Positions 37,030 through 45,991 of a stretch of DNA of 64,000 nt are shown here, piece by piece. Source of the stretch: Eggerthellaceae bacterium (GTDB lineage: Bacteria > Actinomycetota > Coriobacteriia > Coriobacteriales > Eggerthellaceae). Numbering within the stretch: position 1 is the stretch's first letter; the number at the start of each line of letters is the position of its first letter. The translations under genes and the position numbers were made by a program. The stretch spans positions 1-64,000 of the forward strand of contig CAJTDS010000013.1 in the NCBI GenBank assembly GCA_910575165.1. The letters run 5' to 3'. Under the pieces are notes generated by a model. The model was given only the letters and a program-made list of their open reading frames with translations. It was not told the DNA's origin and searched no databases.

Positions 37030-37107
37030 TGACGGGTTTTTAGGTTTTGCGGGCTGTCCCAGCGGGCGGCCCCGGGGTTTACTGGGAGCAGAGGAAAGGA
37101 AAACCGC

Positions 37108-38397
37108 ATGTACGCCTCCATGGACACCGAGCAGCTCAAGGCGCTGAAAGACCAGCTGGAGAACGAGTACGCGCAGATCAAGGCCAAAGGGCTTTCGCTG
37201 AACATGGCGCGCGGAAAGCCGGCGGCTGCCCAGCTGGACCTGAGCATGCCCATGCTCTCCTGCCTGGCCGACCAGGCCGACTGCACCGATTCGGCGGGCA
37301 CCGACTGCCGCAACTACGGCATCATCGATGGCGTCCCCGAGGCGAAGGAGCTCATGGCCTCCATGCTCGACGACAGCCCCGACAACGTCATCGTATTCGG
37401 CAACTCGTCATTGAACATCATGTACGACACCCTGGCCCGCTGCTGGATGTTCGGCACGCTGGGGAGCACCCCCTGGGGCCGGCTGGGCGAGGTGAAGTGG
37501 ATCTGCCCCGCCCCCGGCTACGACCGCCACTTCGGGGTGACCGAGGCCTTCGGCATCACCATGATTCCCGTGGCCATGACCGACGAGGGCCCCGACATGG
37601 ACGAGGTGGAGCGCATCGCCGCCTCCGACCCCTCCGTGAAGGGCATCTGGTGCGTCCCCAAGTACTCCAACCCCGGCGGCGTCACCTATTCCGACGAGGT
37701 GGTGCGCCGTCTGGCCTCCATGGAATGCGCCGCGGACGACTTCCGCATCTTCTGGGACAACGCTTACTGCGTCCATCACCTGAGCGATGATGCGGCCGAG
37801 CAGGACCAGCTGCTCGACATCTCCGTCGCCTGCGCCGAAGCGGGCAACCCCGACCGTCCCTTCAAGTTCGCCTCCACGTCGAAGGTGACCTTCCCCGGGG
37901 CGGGCATCTCTGGTTTCGCGGCCAGCCCGGCCAACGTGGCCGACGCCAAGGCCCGTATGAACGCCCAGACCATCGGCCATGACAAGCTCAACCAGTTACG
38001 GCACGTGAAGTTCCTGCGCGACGGGCAGGGCATCGCCGAGCACATGGCCAAGCACGCTCAGATCCTCCGCCCGAAGTTCGACTGCGTCGTCGAATGCCTG
38101 GGCGAGGGCCTGTCGGAGGTGGGGGAGTGCTCGTGGTCGAACCCGCGCGGCGGCTACTTCGTGTCCTTCGACGCTCCGGCGGGCACCGCCAAGCGCATCG
38201 TCGCCCTTGCCAAGGAGGCCGGCGTCACCATGACCGGCGCCGGGGCCACCTACCCCTACAAGCAGGACCCCAACGACTCCAACATCCGCATCGCCCCCAC
38301 GCTGCCGCCGCTCGAGGAGCTGAAGGAGGCCATGGATGTGTTCGTGACCTGCGTGAAGCTTGCCTACGTCGAGTCGCTTCTGGCGCAGCGAGCCTAG
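37108..38397 (+). CDS. Aspartate aminotransferase, MocR-like (type Ic) family
   Basis: PLP aminotransferase of 429 residues. RGKPAAAQLDLS near residue 33 and RNYGIIDGVPEAKELMA are typical of the PF12897 family of aspartate aminotransferases. The Schiff-base lysine is in FASTSKVTFPGAG (about residue 255) and the substrate carboxylate Arg in NIRIAPTLPPLEEL. GGAAAGGA precedes the ATG. Likely interconverts aspartate and oxaloacetate, linking TCA intermediates and amino acids; the exact substrate is inferred. Confidence 0.88.
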   Translation: MYASMDTEQLKALKDQLENEYAQIKAKGLSLNMARGKPAAAQLDLSMPMLSCLADQADCTDSAGTDCRNYGIIDGVPEAKELMASMLDDSPDNVIVFGNSSLNIMYDTLARCWMFGTLGSTPWGRLGEVKWICPAPGYDRHFGVTEAFGITMIPVAMTDEGPDMDEVERIAASDPSVKGIWCVPKYSNPGGVTYSDEVVRRLASMECAADDFRIFWDNAYCVHHLSDDAAEQDQLLDISVACAEAGNPDRPFKFASTSKVTFPGAGISGFAASPANVADAKARMNAQTIGHDKLNQLRHVKFLRDGQGIAEHMAKHAQILRPKFDCVVECLGEGLSEVGECSWSNPRGGYFVSFDAPAGTAKRIVALAKEAGVTMTGAGATYPYKQDPNDSNIRIAPTLPPLEELKEAMDVFVTCVKLAYVESLLAQRA

Positions 38398-38418
38398 CGG
38401 GCCGAACGCGGGCGTACC

Positions 38419-39309
38419 GTGCGCAGCATCGGGTCGGACATCGCCACCATCCTGGCCAAGTCCCGCGTAAGCGGCGGCTTGGCCCTGCGCGTCGCCCGCA
38501 ACAACGCCGCCTTCGCCCGCTCGGTGCGGCGAACCTGGGCCGACAACCCCGCCGCGGCGACGTTCATCCTGGCCCATGTGAACTCGCTTTACTTCAAGCG
38601 CGAGAGTCCCGAGGCGGCGGCGGTGCGCGGTGCGGGCAGCTACGGCTGCCTGGGCGTGTACCTGGACGACCCCATGGCCCGGGCCGAGCTCAACGCCCGC
38701 CGCGAGATCCTTTCCACCGCCTGCCGCTCGGAGGGGCTCGACTTCGACGAGCTGCGCATCCACGCCTCGGTACGCAGCATGCGCGACCGCCGCGCCTTCG
38801 AGGACCCCTCCCGCGCCGGCATGCCCCCTGCGAGCGCCCCCGGCCGGGCCGCCGGCCCCTCCCAGGCGCCCCGGCGCACCAGCCGCGACGCCTCCGCGGC
38901 GCTGCAGGACTTCAAGCGGGCGGCCATCATGGCCTTCGGCTCGGCGGAGATGGCGGCAACCGTGCTCGACGAGGTGCAGGCCGCCGCCCTCGAGGAGCGC
39001 TGGGCCAGCGACTACGAGCAGCTGAAGGAGTCGCGCAAGAAGCAGCCCGCCGTGGGCTACTGGGTGCACCTGTTCGTCGCCGAGGGCAGCCGCGCCACCG
39101 TGGCGCACCTGTTCTCGTGCTACCATCAGGCGCTGCGAGCCCGCTGCCTCGATGCGGGGCTGCGTCTCGAGGGGGTGGCGGTGCATGCGTCCTCTCCCGA
39201 GATGGCCGGACATCACGCCTTCCCGCGCAGCGGGCATCCCCGGGTGCTGCGCAACGCCGACCAGCGCCGTCTGAGGGCGCTTCGCTGCGAAACGGAGAAT
39301 CCCGACTAG
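38419..39309 (+). CDS. Unknown protein with internally duplicated, DUF721/DciA-like module
   Basis: 296 residues, no signal or membrane helix. Two segments resemble one another: about residues 75-128 and 212-270, each ending with HAS-x3-M-x4-AF (His 115 and His 256). The first copy is preceded by FARSVRRTWADNPAAATFIL and by a strand-helix-strand pattern (VYLDDPMARAELNARREIL, DELRIHAS) reminiscent of DUF721/DciA, the helicase-associated initiation factor. That likeness is faint. An Ala/Pro/Arg-rich linker (about 133-160) separates the copies. GTG 38419 lies 21 bases after the aminotransferase stop, so the two are probably cotranscribed. Function not assignable. Confidence 0.7.
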   Translation: MRSIGSDIATILAKSRVSGGLALRVARNNAAFARSVRRTWADNPAAATFILAHVNSLYFKRESPEAAAVRGAGSYGCLGVYLDDPMARAELNARREILSTACRSEGLDFDELRIHASVRSMRDRRAFEDPSRAGMPPASAPGRAAGPSQAPRRTSRDASAALQDFKRAAIMAFGSAEMAATVLDEVQAAALEERWASDYEQLKESRKKQPAVGYWVHLFVAEGSRATVAHLFSCYHQALRARCLDAGLRLEGVAVHASSPEMAGHHAFPRSGHPRVLRNADQRRLRALRCETENPD

Positions 39310-39327
39310 ATTGCATATCCTTTCGCC

Positions 39328-39333
39328 TATAAT
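39328..39333 (+). promoter_or_regulatory. -10 box for putP
   Basis: A perfect TATAAT within GCCTATAATGCGG, 37 bases before the putP ATG. The -35 is not clear. Confidence 0.45.
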
Positions 39334-39369
39334 GCGGCCCCATTGGAATTTTTCGAAAGGGAATGCATT

Positions 39370-40980
39370 ATGTCTGGTGATTTCTGGGTAATGTTCGCGA
39401 TGCTTTTGTACTTCGTCGTGGTGCTTACCATCGGCTTCCTCTACGCGAAGCGCTCGAATTCCTCCACCTCGGAGTACTTCCTGGGCGGGCGCAAGGTGGG
39501 GCCGTGGCTCACAGCGCTTTCCGCCGAGGCCTCCGACATGTCCGGCTACCTGCTCATGGGCCTTCCGGGCGTCGCCTACTTCACCGGCGCCTCCGACGCG
39601 GGCTGGACGGCGGTGGGCCTTGCCATCGGCACGTACCTGAACTGGAAGTTCGTTGCCAAGCGCCTTCGCTTGTACTCGGTGGTGGCGGGGGATTCCATAA
39701 CGCTTCCTGGCTTCTACTCGAAGCGCTTCCACGACGAGCGCAACATCGTGGCCACGGTGGCTGCCCTCATCATCCTGGTGTTCTTCTGCGTGTACGTGGG
39801 CAGCTGCTTCGTCACCTGCGGCAAGCTCTTCAACACGCTGTTCGGGCTCGACTACGCCTCCATGATGGTGCTCGGCGCCATCATCGTGTTCCTCTACACC
39901 CTCGTGGGCGGCTACCTGTCCGTGGTGGCCACCGACTTCGTCCAGGGCGTGCTGATGTTCTTCGCCCTGGCCGTGGTGCTGATCGGCTCCATCGCCTCGG
40001 CTAGCGGCGTGGAGAACATGGTGGCCTACCTGCAGTCCATCCCCGGGTTCCTCTCGGGCACCCAGATCGCCGTGCCGGTGCTCACCGACGCCGGCGCCCA
40101 GATGACCGAGAACGCCATGCCGCTGTTCGGCGACGCCGCCGAGTACGGCGTCCTGTCCATCGTGTCCATGATGGCCTGGGGCCTGGGCTACTTCGGCATG
40201 CCCCAGGTGCTCGTGCGCTTCATGGGCATCCGCAGCGCCTCCGAGGTCAAGCGCAGCCGCGTCATCGCCGTCACCTGGTGCGCGGTGTCGCTGTTCTGCG
40301 CCATCTGCATAGGCCTTGTGGGCCGCGCCCTGCTGCCGGTGGAGTTCGCCACCCAGTCCGCCGCCGAGAACATCTTCATCGTGCTCTCGCGCCAGCTGCT
40401 GCCCTCGTTCATGTGCGGCGTGGTGGTGTCCGGCATCCTGGCCGCCTCCATGTCCTCGTCGTCCTCCTACCTGCTCATCGCCGGCTCTTCGGTGGCCGAG
40501 AACATCTTCCGCGGCGTGATCAAGAAAAACGCCACCGACCGCCAGGTCATGATCGTCGCCCGTATCACGCTGGTCGTGGTGTTTCTGTTCGGTATCCTGG
40601 TGGCCTACGACGAGAACTCGTCCATCTTCACGGTGGTGAGCTACGCCTGGGCGGGCCTGGGCGCCTCCTTCGGCCCTCTGACCCTGGCATGCCTGTACTG
40701 GCGCCGCACCACCATGCAGGGCGCCATCGCCTGCATGGTGACGGGCACGGCCTCGGTGCTTGTCTGGCACAACCTGATCAAGCCCTTGGGCGGCGTGTTC
40801 GGCATCTACGAGCTTCTGCCCGCGTTCATCCTGGCCGGCGTTGCCCTCGTGGCGGTGTCGCTGCTGACGGCCCCTCCCTCGGCGGCCGTGCTCGACGAGT
40901 TCGATCACTACCTGGAGCGCGGCGACGCCCTGGAAGGGGAGGATCCGGCGCAGGAGCCCGAAGCGTCCGCGCTCGCCTAG
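39370..40980 (+). CDS. putP: Sodium/proline symporter PutP
   Basis: Sodium:solute symporter family importer with about 13 helices in 536 residues. GGRKVGPWLTALSAEASDMSGYLLMGLPG contains the PutP-typical SAxASDMSGW-like sodium site (about residues 35-60, quoted in part by position), YSKRFHDERNI lies in the loop, and AASMSSSSSYLL the second sodium site. The C-terminus is acidic and hydrophilic. ATG 39370 follows GAAAGGGA. Proline import would serve as carbon, nitrogen or osmoprotectant supply. Confidence 0.93.
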   Translation: MSGDFWVMFAMLLYFVVVLTIGFLYAKRSNSSTSEYFLGGRKVGPWLTALSAEASDMSGYLLMGLPGVAYFTGASDAGWTAVGLAIGTYLNWKFVAKRLRLYSVVAGDSITLPGFYSKRFHDERNIVATVAALIILVFFCVYVGSCFVTCGKLFNTLFGLDYASMMVLGAIIVFLYTLVGGYLSVVATDFVQGVLMFFALAVVLIGSIASASGVENMVAYLQSIPGFLSGTQIAVPVLTDAGAQMTENAMPLFGDAAEYGVLSIVSMMAWGLGYFGMPQVLVRFMGIRSASEVKRSRVIAVTWCAVSLFCAICIGLVGRALLPVEFATQSAAENIFIVLSRQLLPSFMCGVVVSGILAASMSSSSSYLLIAGSSVAENIFRGVIKKNATDRQVMIVARITLVVVFLFGILVAYDENSSIFTVVSYAWAGLGASFGPLTLACLYWRRTTMQGAIACMVTGTASVLVWHNLIKPLGGVFGIYELLPAFILAGVALVAVSLLTAPPSAAVLDEFDHYLERGDALEGEDPAQEPEASALA

Positions 40981-41027
40981 GCGGCGCGTAGGTTTCGTGG
41001 AGACACACCCGGGGGCGTGTAATCTGT

Positions 41028-41056
41028 TTGACAGCCCTTGGAGGGTAGCGTATTAT
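41028..41056 (+). promoter_or_regulatory. Strong promoter of the tRNA-Tyr/Thr/Met cluster
   Basis: Perfect TTGACA at 41028-41033, 17-base spacer, TATTAT at 41051-41056. This is the best sigma-70-type promoter in the window, as expected for stable RNA genes. Transcription would begin about 70 bases before tRNA-Tyr. Confidence 0.85.
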
Positions 41057-41134
41057 TCCACTGCTCACAAACCGCCTCGGCGGTTCTGCGGGCAGGCAGC
41101 TTGATAAATGCACATGAATTGAGCAGCGAACAAT

Positions 41135-41219
41135 GGGCGTGTGCCCGAGTGGCTAAAGGGGACGGGCTGTAAACCCGTTGGCTATGCCTACCTAGGTTCG
41201 AATCCTAGTGCGCCCACCA
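41135..41219 (+). tRNA. tRNA-Tyr, anticodon GTA
   Basis: 85-base class II tRNA with a long variable arm. Acceptor GGGCGTG pairs with TGCGCCC (two G-U pairs); anticodon loop CTGTAAA within GACGGG/CCCGTT; T arm CTAGGTTCGAATCCTAG; ACCA encoded. Confidence 0.95.
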
Positions 41220-41224
41220 TTTTC

Positions 41225-41300
<76 letters not shown>

Positions 41301-41304
41301 TTCC

Positions 41305-41381
41305 GGCGGTGTAGCTCAGTTGGTTAGAGCACACGGTTCATACCCGTGGCGTCACTGGTTCGAATCCAGTCACCGCTACCA
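41305..41381 (+). tRNA. tRNA-Met (elongator), anticodon CAT
   Basis: 77 bases. Acceptor GGCGGTG/CACCGCT, anticodon stem CACGG/CCGTG around TTCATAC. It lacks the three G-C pairs of the initiator anticodon stem, so it is elongator Met, though a tRNA-Ile2 with modified C34 cannot be excluded from sequence alone. Confidence 0.9.
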
Positions 41382-41393
41382 TTTGCACTTCAC

Positions 41394-41420
41394 CGCGTCC
41401 GTCTTCGGACGCGTCTTTTT
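41394..41420 (+). terminator. Terminator between tRNA-Met and tuf
   Basis: CGCGTCCG pairs exactly with CGGACGCG around TCTT, then TCTTTTT. It should end most tRNA transcripts, so tuf needs its own promoter or read-through. Confidence 0.85.
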
Positions 41421-41467
41421 GTATAAGGTTTCAATTCGCGCAAGCGATTATCCTTAAGGAGGATTAC

Positions 41468-42670
<1,203 letters not shown>

Positions 42671-42693
42671 CTCGGTAAGCAGTCGTTGATAGC

Positions 42694-42730
42694 GGGGCGG
42701 GACGTTCTCGCAACGTTCCGCCCCTTATCA
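42694..42730 (+). terminator. Terminator after tuf
   Basis: GGGGCGGGACGTT pairs with AACGTTCCGCCCC (one G-U), loop CTCGC, then TTATC. Partial read-through into rpmG is possible. Confidence 0.75.
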
Positions 42731-42792
42731 AGCTCTCATGTGCAACCGACTCAAGCACCTTTACGGTACTGGGTTTTGAAGGAGTAATTCAT

Positions 42793-42942
42793 ATGCGTAC
42801 GTTGGTCACCTTGGCATGCACGGATTGCAAGCGCCGCAACTATACGACCACGAAGAACAAGCAGACTCATCCTGATCGTATGGAGCTGAAGAAATACTGC
42901 AAGTGGTGCCGGTGCCACACGCTGCACAAGGAAACTCGCTAG
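42793..42942 (+). CDS. rpmG: 50S ribosomal protein L33
   Basis: 49-residue large-subunit protein, too short for most ORF filters. It carries the zinc-ribbon form with CTDC (residues 9-12) and CKWC (about 36-39), family text [10 protein letters not shown] and [22 protein letters not shown] at 42779-42784 sits well before ATG 42793. It lies between tuf and tRNA-Trp, the usual place. Confidence 0.95.
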   Translation: MRTLVTLACTDCKRRNYTTTKNKQTHPDRMELKKYCKWCRCHTLHKETR

Positions 42943-42968
42943 CACATCGGAGTTGTTTGTACGGGCAT

Positions 42969-43044
42969 ACGCCAGTAGTTCAATTGGTAGAGCAGCGGTC
43001 TCCAAAACCGCAAGTTGAGGGTTCGAGTCCTTCCTGGCGTGCCA
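42969..43044 (+). tRNA. tRNA-Trp, anticodon CCA
   Basis: 76 bases. Acceptor ACGCCAG/CTGGCGT, anticodon stem GCGGT/ACCGC around CTCCAAA, T arm AGGGTTCGAGTCCTT, GCCA end encoded. Position before secE is widely conserved. Confidence 0.95.
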
Positions 43045-43148
43045 GCTCGATTGTTGAGCAGCTTGCTTTCAGGTTGCCGAAGAGGAGCAACTTGAAGACA
43101 GGCTGCTTGTTTGGCGTTTAGCATTGATACCTATCGGTGAGGAACCAG

Positions 43149-43586
43149 ATGGCGAAGAAATCGAAAACTCAGAAGGCCAAGGCATCGGCCGCCCGCGCTG
43201 CCCGCAAGGAAGCCCGGGTTGCGTCCGAGGTCGAGGCAGAGTCGAACCAGATCGAGGCCACCGAGGTCGACGCGGCCGAGCGCGAGAAGAAGCGCATCGG
43301 TTCCTTCCTGAAGAAGGAGGAGGCCAAAGCCGAAGCTCCGGCCAAGGCCGAATCCAAGGCCGAGAAGAAGCCTGCGAAGCCCAAGAAGAAGCGCTTCCAG
43401 TTCCTGAAGGACGTCAAGGGCGAGATGAAGCGAGTCACCTGGCCCACCCGCCAGGACGTGGTTCGCTGGAGCGTGGTGGTGGTCTGCGCCCTGCTGTTTT
43501 TCGGTATCTACGTCGCCATCCTCGACAACGCCATCGTGACGCCCGTCCTGGTGGGCATCTCGAGCCTGGCGGGATTGGGGGCTTAA
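43149..43586 (+). CDS. secE: Preprotein translocase subunit SecE with charged N-terminal extension
   Basis: Clamps the SecYEG channel. The core (about residues 88-145) is FLKDVKGEMKRVTWPTRQDVV followed by one hydrophobic helix (SVVVVCALLFFGIYVAIL). The first 85 or so residues are a Lys/Ala/Glu-rich cytoplasmic extension, longer than in E. coli-type minimal SecE but common in actinobacteria. ATG 43149 has GAGG six bases upstream; GTG 43137 is less likely. Four bases from nusG. Confidence 0.93.
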   Translation: MAKKSKTQKAKASAARAARKEARVASEVEAESNQIEATEVDAAEREKKRIGSFLKKEEAKAEAPAKAESKAEKKPAKPKKKRFQFLKDVKGEMKRVTWPTRQDVVRWSVVVVCALLFFGIYVAILDNAIVTPVLVGISSLAGLGA

Positions 43587-43589
43587 GCC

Positions 43590-44120
43590 ATGGCGAAGAA
43601 GTGGTACGTTCTGCACACCTATTCCGGCTACGAGAACAAGGTGAAGTCAAACCTGGAGGCTCGCAAGGAGGCCCTGGGCCTGGAGAACAACCTGTTCGCT
43701 ATCGAGATTCCCACCGAGATGGTGACCGAGATCCGCGAAGGGGGGCGCCGCGCCGACGTCGAGCGCAAGGTGCTTCCCGGTTACGTGCTGGTGCGCATGG
43801 AGCTTGACGACCGCACCTGGTCGGCCGTGCGCAACACCCCCGGCGTGACCGGCTTCGTGGGCGCCGACGGCACCCCGGCCCCGCTCACGCGCGAGGAGTA
43901 CAACAAGATCATGAAGCGCACGAGCCACGAGGCCCCCAAGAAGACTTCCACCTCGCTCGAGGTCGGCCAATCGGTCAAGGTGGTCTCCGGGCCCCTGGCC
44001 GAGTTCGACGGCGTGGTGGCCGAGGTCATGCCTGACGCCGGCAAGGTGAAGGTCATGGTCTCCATCTTCGGACGCGAAACCCCGGTCGAGCTCTCCTTCG
44101 ACCAGGTGGCCAAGATCTAA
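43590..44120 (+). CDS. nusG: Transcription antitermination factor NusG
   Basis: Links RNA polymerase to Rho or the ribosome. 176 residues. The NGN domain starts WYVLHTYSGYENKVKSNLE, with PGYVLVRMELDD and TPGVTGFVG. The KOW domain (about 125-176) holds GPLAEFDGVVAEVMPDAGKV and FGRETPVELSF. Directly after secE, as in most bacteria. Its partner Rho is also encoded in this window at 60.4 kb, with an unusual N-terminus. Confidence 0.96.
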   Translation: MAKKWYVLHTYSGYENKVKSNLEARKEALGLENNLFAIEIPTEMVTEIREGGRRADVERKVLPGYVLVRMELDDRTWSAVRNTPGVTGFVGADGTPAPLTREEYNKIMKRTSHEAPKKTSTSLEVGQSVKVVSGPLAEFDGVVAEVMPDAGKVKVMVSIFGRETPVELSFDQVAKI

Positions 44121-44240
44121 ACCGCGAACAGGCGGACCGACCGTGCCCGAGTGGACCGGGGCTTCTCACGGCGGAACGCTTATTCATAGGCGCCTCGGCG
44201 CCAAGCCAGATCAGAAGATCCGCTGAAAGGAAACGTTTCA

Positions 44241-44738
44241 ATGGCTGCAGCAAAGAAGCAAACGGGCTTTGTAAAGCTCCAGATTCCCGCGGGTGCCGCC
44301 AACCCGGCTCCTCCGGTCGGTCCCGCCCTCGGCGCCCAGGGCGTCAACATCATGCAGTTCTGCCAGGCGTTTAACGCCCAGACGCAGGACCAGGCGGGCA
44401 CCATCATCCCCGTCGAGATCACCATCTACGAGGACAAGTCCTTCACCTTCATCTGCAAGACGCCTCCGGCGGCCGTGCTCATCAAGGAGAAGCTGGGCAT
44501 CCAGAGCGGTTCGGGCATTCCCCAGCTGCGTTTCGTGGGCACCCTGACCCAGGATCAGCTGCGCGAGATCGCCGAGATCAAGATGCCCGACCTGAACGCC
44601 AACGACATCGACGCCGCCATGAACATCGTCGCCGGCACCGCCCGCTCCATGGGCGTGCTCATCGAGGGCCGCGAGATGAAGAAGAAGTACGTGCCGTCCA
44701 AGAAGCTGGCGGCAATGCTCCAAGGCAAATCCGAATAA
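44241..44738 (+). CDS. rplK: 50S ribosomal protein L11 with C-terminal extension
   Basis: Binds the GTPase-centre rRNA. The N-terminal domain has [19 protein letters not shown]; the C-terminal domain has [20 protein letters not shown] and [15 protein letters not shown]. At 165 residues it is over 20 longer than usual because of a basic tail [27 protein letters not shown] precedes the ATG. The 120-base gap from nusG shows no clear element. Confidence 0.94.
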   Translation: MAAAKKQTGFVKLQIPAGAANPAPPVGPALGAQGVNIMQFCQAFNAQTQDQAGTIIPVEITIYEDKSFTFICKTPPAAVLIKEKLGIQSGSGIPQLRFVGTLTQDQLREIAEIKMPDLNANDIDAAMNIVAGTARSMGVLIEGREMKKKYVPSKKLAAMLQGKSE

Positions 44739-44781
44739 CCCTCTGGCCTCCTGCGGCACGCACCCTGGGCCTTCAAGCGGC

Positions 44782-44884
44782 CCGGCATGGCGCGAAGGCC
44801 AATGCCGGACCCCTTTCAGGCCCATGGCACGCACCGCAGAAGCCCAGCGGGCCATTCGGTGAAACGGATGGCCTAAGCTAGAAT
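44782..44884 (+). promoter_or_regulatory. Hairpins and -10-like box between rplK and rplA
   Basis: In the 199-base gap, CCGGCAT pairs with ATGCCGG (44782-44808), and GGCCATTCG pairs with CGGATGGCC around GTGAAA (44850-44873), followed by TAGAAT at 44879-44884. Also GGCACGCACC occurs twice (near 44756 and 44826). L1 represses its own mRNA in many bacteria, so one stem could be an L1 site; I cannot show this from consensus. Confidence 0.4.
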
Positions 44885-44937
44885 AAGCAGCAATGTGGGA
44901 GGACGATGGGTCCGCCATTACCACGAAAGGAAAGACA

Positions 44938-45648
44938 ATGAAGAAGCTTGCTAAGAAGTACCGTGCCGCCGAAGAGGCCATCGGGGATGCCGTCTACGCA
45001 CCGCTGGCGGCTATGGCTAAGGTGAAGGAGGTCTCTACGGCTAACTTCGACGAGACCGTGACCGTCGACTTCCGTCTGGGCATCGACACCCGCAAGGCCG
45101 ACCAGCAGCTCCGCGGCACCGTGAGCCTGCCCTTCGGCTCGGGCAAGACCGTGCGCGTGGCCGTGTTCGCCGAGGGCGAGGCTGCCCGCGCCGCCGAGGA
45201 GGCCGGCGCCGACATCGTGGGCACCGACGAGCTCATGGCCCAGATCCAGGCCGGCGAGTTCAACTTCGATGCCGCCGTGGCCACCCCCGACCAGATGGGC
45301 AAGGTGGGTCGTCTGGGCAAGGTGCTCGGCCCCCGCGGCCTTATGCCGAACCCGAAGCTGGGCACCGTCACCACCGACGTGGCGAAGGCCATCACCGAGC
45401 TGAAGGGAGGCCGCGTGGAGTACCGCGCCGACCGCTACGGCATCGCCCACGTGATCATCGGCAAGGCCAGCTTCACCGCCGAGCAGCTGGCGACCAACTA
45501 CGGCACCGTCTACGACGAGATTCTGCGCATGAAGCCCTCCGCAGCCAAGGGCAAGTACGTGAAGTCCATCACCGTGTCCGGCACCATGACCCCGGGTATC
45601 ATGGTCGACTCCTCCGTCACGCGCAACTACGCCGGCGACGCCGAGTAG
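44938..45648 (+). CDS. rplA: 50S ribosomal protein L1
   Basis: Forms the L1 stalk next to the ribosomal E site and often represses its own operon. 236 residues. Recognised by [37 protein letters not shown] and [25 protein letters not shown] precedes ATG 44938. Unlike the common order, rplJ and rplL do not follow; a terminator comes next, then a cell-wall hydrolase. Confidence 0.96.
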   Translation: MKKLAKKYRAAEEAIGDAVYAPLAAMAKVKEVSTANFDETVTVDFRLGIDTRKADQQLRGTVSLPFGSGKTVRVAVFAEGEAARAAEEAGADIVGTDELMAQIQAGEFNFDAAVATPDQMGKVGRLGKVLGPRGLMPNPKLGTVTTDVAKAITELKGGRVEYRADRYGIAHVIIGKASFTAEQLATNYGTVYDEILRMKPSAAKGKYVKSITVSGTMTPGIMVDSSVTRNYAGDAE

Positions 45649-45670
45649 GCTTTCGGAAGCTGTCTGTCGG

Positions 45671-45701
45671 AAAGGCCGCCTTCGGGCGGCCTTTCTTCTT
45701 T
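45671..45701 (+). terminator. Terminator after rplA
   Basis: AAAGGCCGCC, loop TTCG, GGCGGCCTTT, then CTTCTTTG. A textbook tetraloop terminator. Confidence 0.9.
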
Positions 45702-45818
45702 GTCGGCACGAAGACCGGCTGAGGCGAACGGGTGGCTGGAGGCGACCGCGGGGTCTCGGTTCGTCCTCCGTTTCGCACTGCCTTCCCCCGCACTATGGGG
45801 CTTTTTTGATAGGCCAGG

Positions 45819-45847
45819 TTGAGGCTTTCCGATTTTGCTAGTATAGT
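45819..45847 (+). promoter_or_regulatory. Promoter of the NlpC/P60 gene
   Basis: TTGAGG at 45819-45824, 17-base spacer, TATAGT at 45842-45847. Transcription from about 45854 gives a leader of nearly 140 bases; I see no known riboswitch consensus in it. Confidence 0.6.
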
Positions 45848-45991
45848 GCACTGAATATGACTGATTCCACGGAGTGCGCACGCAGCAGGCAAACACACCA
45901 TGCACCATCCGTTGCCAGTGCCACGCCCGGGCGTTCTTCGGTCCGCCGAAGCTGCTTCGAGGCGGTTGTGCGCGCCAAGAAAGGCGAAGCT

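Noticed and set aside
37996-40908. 970-codon minus-strand frame opposite the aminotransferase, duplicated-module protein and putP
   Set aside because: Shadow across three well-supported genes; His/Gly-rich without domains.
42903-43121. Frame across tRNA-Trp
   Set aside because: It translates the tRNA gene and its flanks; not coding.
45857-45991. Longer start for the NlpC/P60 gene at ATG 45857, a leaderless mRNA
   Set aside because: The extra residues give no signal peptide and would bury the twin-Arg signal; a ribosome site precedes ATG 45992.
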